Below, piece after piece: positions 60,100 to 64,000 of a DNA stretch of 64,000 nt. The notes beneath the pieces were generated by a model, which searched no databases, was not told where the DNA came from, and saw only the letters and a program-made list of their open reading frames with translations. The stretch is taken from positions 34,154,480 through 34,218,479 of the forward strand of contig OX463842.1 of NCBI GenBank assembly GCA_949825065.1, read 5' to 3'. This stretch comes from Odontocerum albicorne (taxonomy: Eukaryota; Arthropoda; Insecta; Trichoptera; Odontoceridae). Position 1 is the first letter of the stretch; each line of letters starts with the position of its first letter. A program made the position numbers and the translations under genes.

Positions 60100-60477
60100 A
60101 CAATATTACGCAAAGGTACCGATGGATGGACCAATATTCCTCAAGTTACGCTACGAGTATATACTCGTATTTAAACAATATTACGCAAAGGTACCGATGG
60201 ATGGACCAATATTCCTCAAGTTGCGCTACGAGTATATACTCGTATTTAAACAATATTACGCAAAGGTACCGATGGATGGACCAATATTCCTCAAGTTGCG
60301 CTACGAGTATATACTCGTATTTAAACAATATTACGCAAAGGTACCGATGGATGGACCAATATTCCTCAAGTTGCGCTACGAGTATATACTCGTATTTAAA
60401 CAATATTACGCAAAGGTACCGATGGATGGACCAATATTCCTCAAGTTTGCGCTACGAGTATATACTCGTATTTAAAA
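60100..60477. repeat. Minisatellite, 75-bp unit, 5 copies, with a palindrome in each unit
   Basis: Five near-identical units (starts of GGTACC at 60115, 60190, 60265, 60340 and 60415) containing GGTACCGATGGATGGACC, 'aatattcctcaagttgcgc', and the perfect palindrome TACGAGTATATACTCGTA. The unit is a multiple of three, so several frames stay open; no protein is implied. The array lies about 190 bases from a splice acceptor, inside the probable intron. Confidence 0.96.
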
Positions 60478-62439
60478 ACTTTCAACTGATACCTACCACA
60501 TATTGTACAAACCTTCAGTAAAGTCTTCAAATTCCAATAATTTGGTGCAATATCAAATCATGTGCAATGTTAAATAGTCAGGAGGTCTCCAAATTGTGAG
60601 TAAATAAGTGATGTGAATGAAGAGCAATTTGTTGGGCATAATTTTCATGTGCTTGTGATGATTGACTGGGTGTATGTGATAGCTTATTATTTAAGGGAGA
60701 ATGTTTCAGATAAGTGTTTAAGTATTGAGGACAAATATATATGAAATCAAGGAATTAGACCATTTCGTCCCACGTCTTAAATAGGGAAGTGATTCTTCAT
60801 ATACACAAAATGGAGTTTTTATGTATTTGTACTTTGTAATTCGCCTTTTGTTAAAACTATGTAAAATGCGAATGTTTTATTGTGGATAACAATAAAAAAA
60901 ACAATAAATATCGTGCATATTGTGAAGTTTTATTGATTTTCTAGTAGAAAATTAAATAAGCTAATAAAAATGAAAATATTTTTTGTATTTTTAAACCTAC
61001 CTATCTATATCTCTTTATAACAAACATTTGCGAGACACTTAACAGATGAAAAGAAATTTTACAGCAGCTTTTTATAAATTCCCAATCTCATAATAAAGCA
61101 ATAACAAGTGAAATCGGGAAAAACGTTGAGTTAGCGTCGCCAAGGGTTGGAGATGATCAATATTCACAAGTATTAAATATGCCGATTTTTCTTTTAGCGA
61201 GAAGATGCGGGAAAATTGGAAAATTGCAGGTACACATCGGAAGATCACTCGAGAATTCTCCCCTCGGGAAGACTCTTGAATCAAAGAATTGTCACTTCAT
61301 GCTTGAAATGTGAAATAAAATATATGAAACCCGCGGTAGGAAAATTGTGTATTATTTTTATATATGTATAAAAAATTGTTTCCCTTATCTTGTTGAACAT
61401 ATATCTTATTTTTGCAAATTGAGATTAAAAATCTTCACTGATTTACTTCAACATCTGGAATAAATCATTATATTAAAAACATTTCTAACAGCCACGCACC
61501 ATTAATGTGGATTTACCTATTTTCAGCAGTACTCTCACGATGAATTCGCATTCCTTTGAGTAAAATATCGACATTACTTTTGTTTATTGTTTGAAAATTA
61601 TTATAAAGGGAAATTTCCCCTCATGTTGTAATTGAACTAGGAAGATAATCAAATATATTCATAACCACAACATTTCAATCAATACTCGTCGACAGTGGTT
61701 TCCAACATTAAACATCAAGAAATGGCTCATGAATTGCGTTAAAAAAAAGCTGATAATCTAACATTACATTTACTAAGTCTGATCTATAGTCGAAAATTTT
61801 CGGCAATGAACGATCGGTAAAAGAAGTATGAGTGGACGAGTGGAGAGGAACATCGGTCCTTATTGAGTGGATTTTGCCTAGAGTGTATTAATCCTTCATT
61901 GAACTTCTCTGGATGTAATGGGACTCTCTTGATAGACTCCGAACAAGAATTGGGAGAATCAAAGACAACATATCGAAATGAGGATTGTTGCGTCATGGGT
62001 CTACTTTCTGTATCTGGGGGGAGGAGCAGTCCATTCGACACTTGTTGCTTGTTCGATTAGTCCAGTGTTTTGCATAGAAGGAGACTTTATTCGTGGAACA
62101 CCTAGTGTTGTCCAGGTGGTGGAATTTTGTGAGTAATTAAGTTAGTGCCTTTGACGAAGAAGAAGAATAAAACATGGGTACTAAGATTCAGGATTCGATT
62201 CACGCGTTCCACCATTTTGATGATGGCTACCTGGCGATGGTTGCTTAGAAACGGGCCAATGGTCAGTTATGGAATAAACTTTTACATGTTTTTTGTAATA
62301 TTTATGAAGACTAAACTCAGTTATAAATATAAAATGGAAAGCCCTATTTGACATATTTTAAAAATCATTTCGAATTTAGGTTTACTATCGCCACCAAAAT
62401 TCAAAGGAATTAATATCTAAAAACTGAATTGTGTGTATT
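60478..62439. other. Probable intron; no exon recognised
   Basis: The stretch 61780-62280 is GC-richer than its neighbours. The minus strand is open at 61784-62041 (starts MSNGLLLPPDTESRP), but I see no sulfatase motif and no convincing splice pair. It may be a decayed mobile element. Confidence 0.4.
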
Positions 62440-62645
62440 GAATAACACTATCGTTGAGCATAGTATAACCTGGCGGGCTTATTGCTGTATGACAATACCT
62501 TCCCATCAACCAGAAATATGTTCAACAGGTCTTAAGTGAAAACCAGACTAAAATGGTTTTTTTAAATCAGGGTTCCAATGGGAATTGAACCTGCAACCTC
62601 AGGGCTGGGAAATAAGCGTCTTACAAACTTAGTCATGAAGGTCGT
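62440..62645 (-). mobile_element. SINE-A copy, nearly complete
   Basis: Minus strand: 'acgaccttcatgactaagtt', 'gtaagacgcttatttcccag', GAGGTTGCAGGTTCAATTCC, 'attggaaccctgatttaa', 'gtctggttttcacttaagac', 'tttctggttgatggg', 'attgtcatacagcaataagc', 'ccgccaggttatactatgc'. Among the most complete copies for a consensus. Confidence 0.88.
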
Positions 62646-63246
62646 CGCATAGACGAGTAGGTCATATGTGTGTAAAAGTTAGGGATTTAAGTGTTTCTAA
62701 GGATGTAAATGTGCAGAGATAAGGTATTTAGGACAAATATATGTAATTTATGACTAAATAATGTGACCACTTCATGGTCTGGAATAGTGAAGTGGTTCTC
62801 TTTATCCACCAAATGAAAGATTTTTCGCATTACTATGCACTTGTACTCTAGTTTCCCTTTCTATTTAACAATTTATATCGCAAATATTATATTGTGGACA
62901 GTAAATAAAACAATTCACTGATAAACTCCACGCTTGATTTTTTCTATTAATCGTTGCTAGCGACCCGTTTATAATCGTGAAGCAGAATTGGTAATCTCTG
63001 TAATACGCGATATGCTCAAAGACTTCTGGTTATAGATAAAATTTCACAGTAAATAGATATTCCTCGTAGTTAGTTATATGGCAAACAAGATGCCCTGTCA
63101 TCGATGTAATAAATTTCCATGAAAACTACAAGGAGCAAATAAATTTCATTTTACTGTAACATACACACTAATTAACCCTTTAAATCAATGCAGAGCGAAA
63201 TAAATAAAATACAAATTAAATCATGTAGTAAACTACTAGTACTTTA
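62646..63246. other. No recognisable gene
   Basis: A+T-rich, probably intronic. The 62660-62900 stretch ('taaggtatttaggacaaata', 'gaagtggttctctttatcca') resembles 60640-60860 ('aagtattgaggacaaatata', 'ggaagtgattcttcatatac'), suggesting a diverged duplicated segment of about 220 bases. Confidence 0.4.
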
Positions 63247-63520
63247 ACGACCTCTGTGGTATAATGGTAAGACTCTTGTTTTCCACCCGGAGGTTTCAGG
63301 CTTTATTTCCGATGGTACCCAAAAATGGAGTTTCATTCTGGTAATGAAACTCATGCGTTAGACGTATGAGAATTTGTTGTCTCTTAATATGCGGCAATGT
63401 TATCAACAAAAGCGAGTTCCGTGCATACTCTAGTGGTTTTAAGCCCGAAGGTTCGACTAATAAGGTAGAAGATAATGATGTCTCCCGCCACGTAATATAC
63501 TGTGCTCGAATCGATATGTT
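63247..63520 (+). mobile_element. SINE-B copy
   Basis: Head GACCTCTGTGGTATAATGGT, 'aagactcttgttttccaccc', GGAGGTTTCAGGCTTTATTTCC, 'gatggtacccaaaaatg', 'cgttagacgtatgagaattt', then the tail 'catactctagtggttttaag', 'cccgaaggttcgactaataa', 'gatgtctcccgccacgt'. This is the clearest full-length copy of the family. Confidence 0.8.
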
Positions 63521-64000
63521 TTTTACCAACAATTTGACCCTTTTAATCTAACCGTCTTCAGTTCTTATAAATTAACTTTGAAATTGCAGTGACACTTTTT
63601 GATAATTCGTTTATTTTCATGTTCACACCATAGATTGATGCCGTTTGTATTGAGTAGGAGGCACAGAGATCTTTCACCTAAGATGCTTCATGTTCCGCTT
63701 CTATCCCGTATTCTGGAAGTTTCCCTCAATTTGAAGGGTCATTTTATATGAGCCTTAACCTTAAGGTGCCTATTGATATATGATATGTATATGTATTTTT
63801 TATTAAATATCTGATGTGTGTTTGTAAAAAAAGATTTTTTTCATCAATAAAAATGTCTTACTTCTACAGCATTCATTTTACTTCTTTCATTGTTTTTGCT
63901 CGGCCATGTTTGGCTTCAATATATCCAAGTTGAAACTACTATAATGTTATGCTTATCAGATTTGATACTATTTAGTTCAAGTGTATTTGTTTAAATGGTC
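63521..64000. other. No recognisable gene
   Basis: Ends the window in A+T-rich sequence, probably still within the arylsulfatase-like intron. A 'taagatgcttcatgttccgc' patch near 63680 is GC-richer but unassigned. Confidence 0.4.

Noticed and set aside
60122..60521. Open frames of 85-131 residues on both strands
   Set aside because: The repeat unit is 75 bases, a multiple of three, so any stop-free unit gives a long frame. Three overlapping frames are open at once and none resembles a protein.
61784..62041. Further arylsulfatase exon on the minus strand
   Set aside because: The translation has none of the sulfatase motifs and no convincing acceptor or donor pair.
63247..63320. tRNA genes (also at 44775, 31065, 10610 and other SINE heads)
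   Set aside because: A- and B-box-like sequences are present, but acceptor stems do not pair, anticodon arms are poor, and each is fused to a repeated SINE body.

Overview
The window looks like nuclear DNA from an insect or other arthropod. It is strongly A+T-rich, has very few coding exons, contains an intron with a consensus acceptor, and is filled with decayed eukaryotic transposons: mauritiana/mellifera-type and SETMAR-like mariners, a Tigger/pogo element, hAT MITEs, Helitrons, Jockey-like and other non-LTR retrotransposons, a Penelope-like element and tRNA-derived SINEs. I cannot fix the order. Nothing bacterial is present: no operons, CRISPR or ribosome binding sites.

The only clear host-gene piece is the last coding exon of an arylsulfatase B-like gene on the minus strand (59684-59913). 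The rest of that gene should lie to the right, so 59914-64000 is probably intron at least in part. GC-rich islands at 13540-13720 and 33295-33560 may be promoters or first exons, but I could not identify a gene in either.

Layout. 1-920: degenerate ~50-bp satellite. 5731-6644: reverse transcriptase relic. 8360-8650: 291-bp long inverted repeat. 10545-10905: two Penelope-like termini in inverted orientation with a SINE in one arm. 14588-15470: ~71-bp minisatellite. 17224-20099: nested cluster of Helitrons, a retrotransposon relic split by a hAT MITE (8-bp duplications), and a 5'-truncated LINE (12-bp duplications). 20112-26835: many SINEs, minisatellites, and a full-length but dead mariner (22834-24120). 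29210-29760: Tigger-like element. 33725-37465: reverse transcriptase relics, SINEs and a ~95-bp array. 41118-42689: Jockey-like LINE with an intact RT frame inserted in a 49-bp minisatellite. 45976-46478: second hAT MITE copy. 48530-55815: several reverse transcriptase relics and a second mariner. 56618-57035: Penelope-like fragment with a degraded hammerhead-like motif. 57566-58180: long (AT)n tract. 59684-59913: arylsulfatase exon. 60100-60477: 75-bp array in its probable intron.

There are no interacting genes to describe. The main signals are nested transposon insertions with readable target-site duplications, at least nine minisatellite arrays, four tRNA-derived SINE groups, and a strong excess of the octamer TACGAGTA/TACTCGTA. 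Boundaries without a stated duplication are approximate. All family names come from reading translations and termini by eye.
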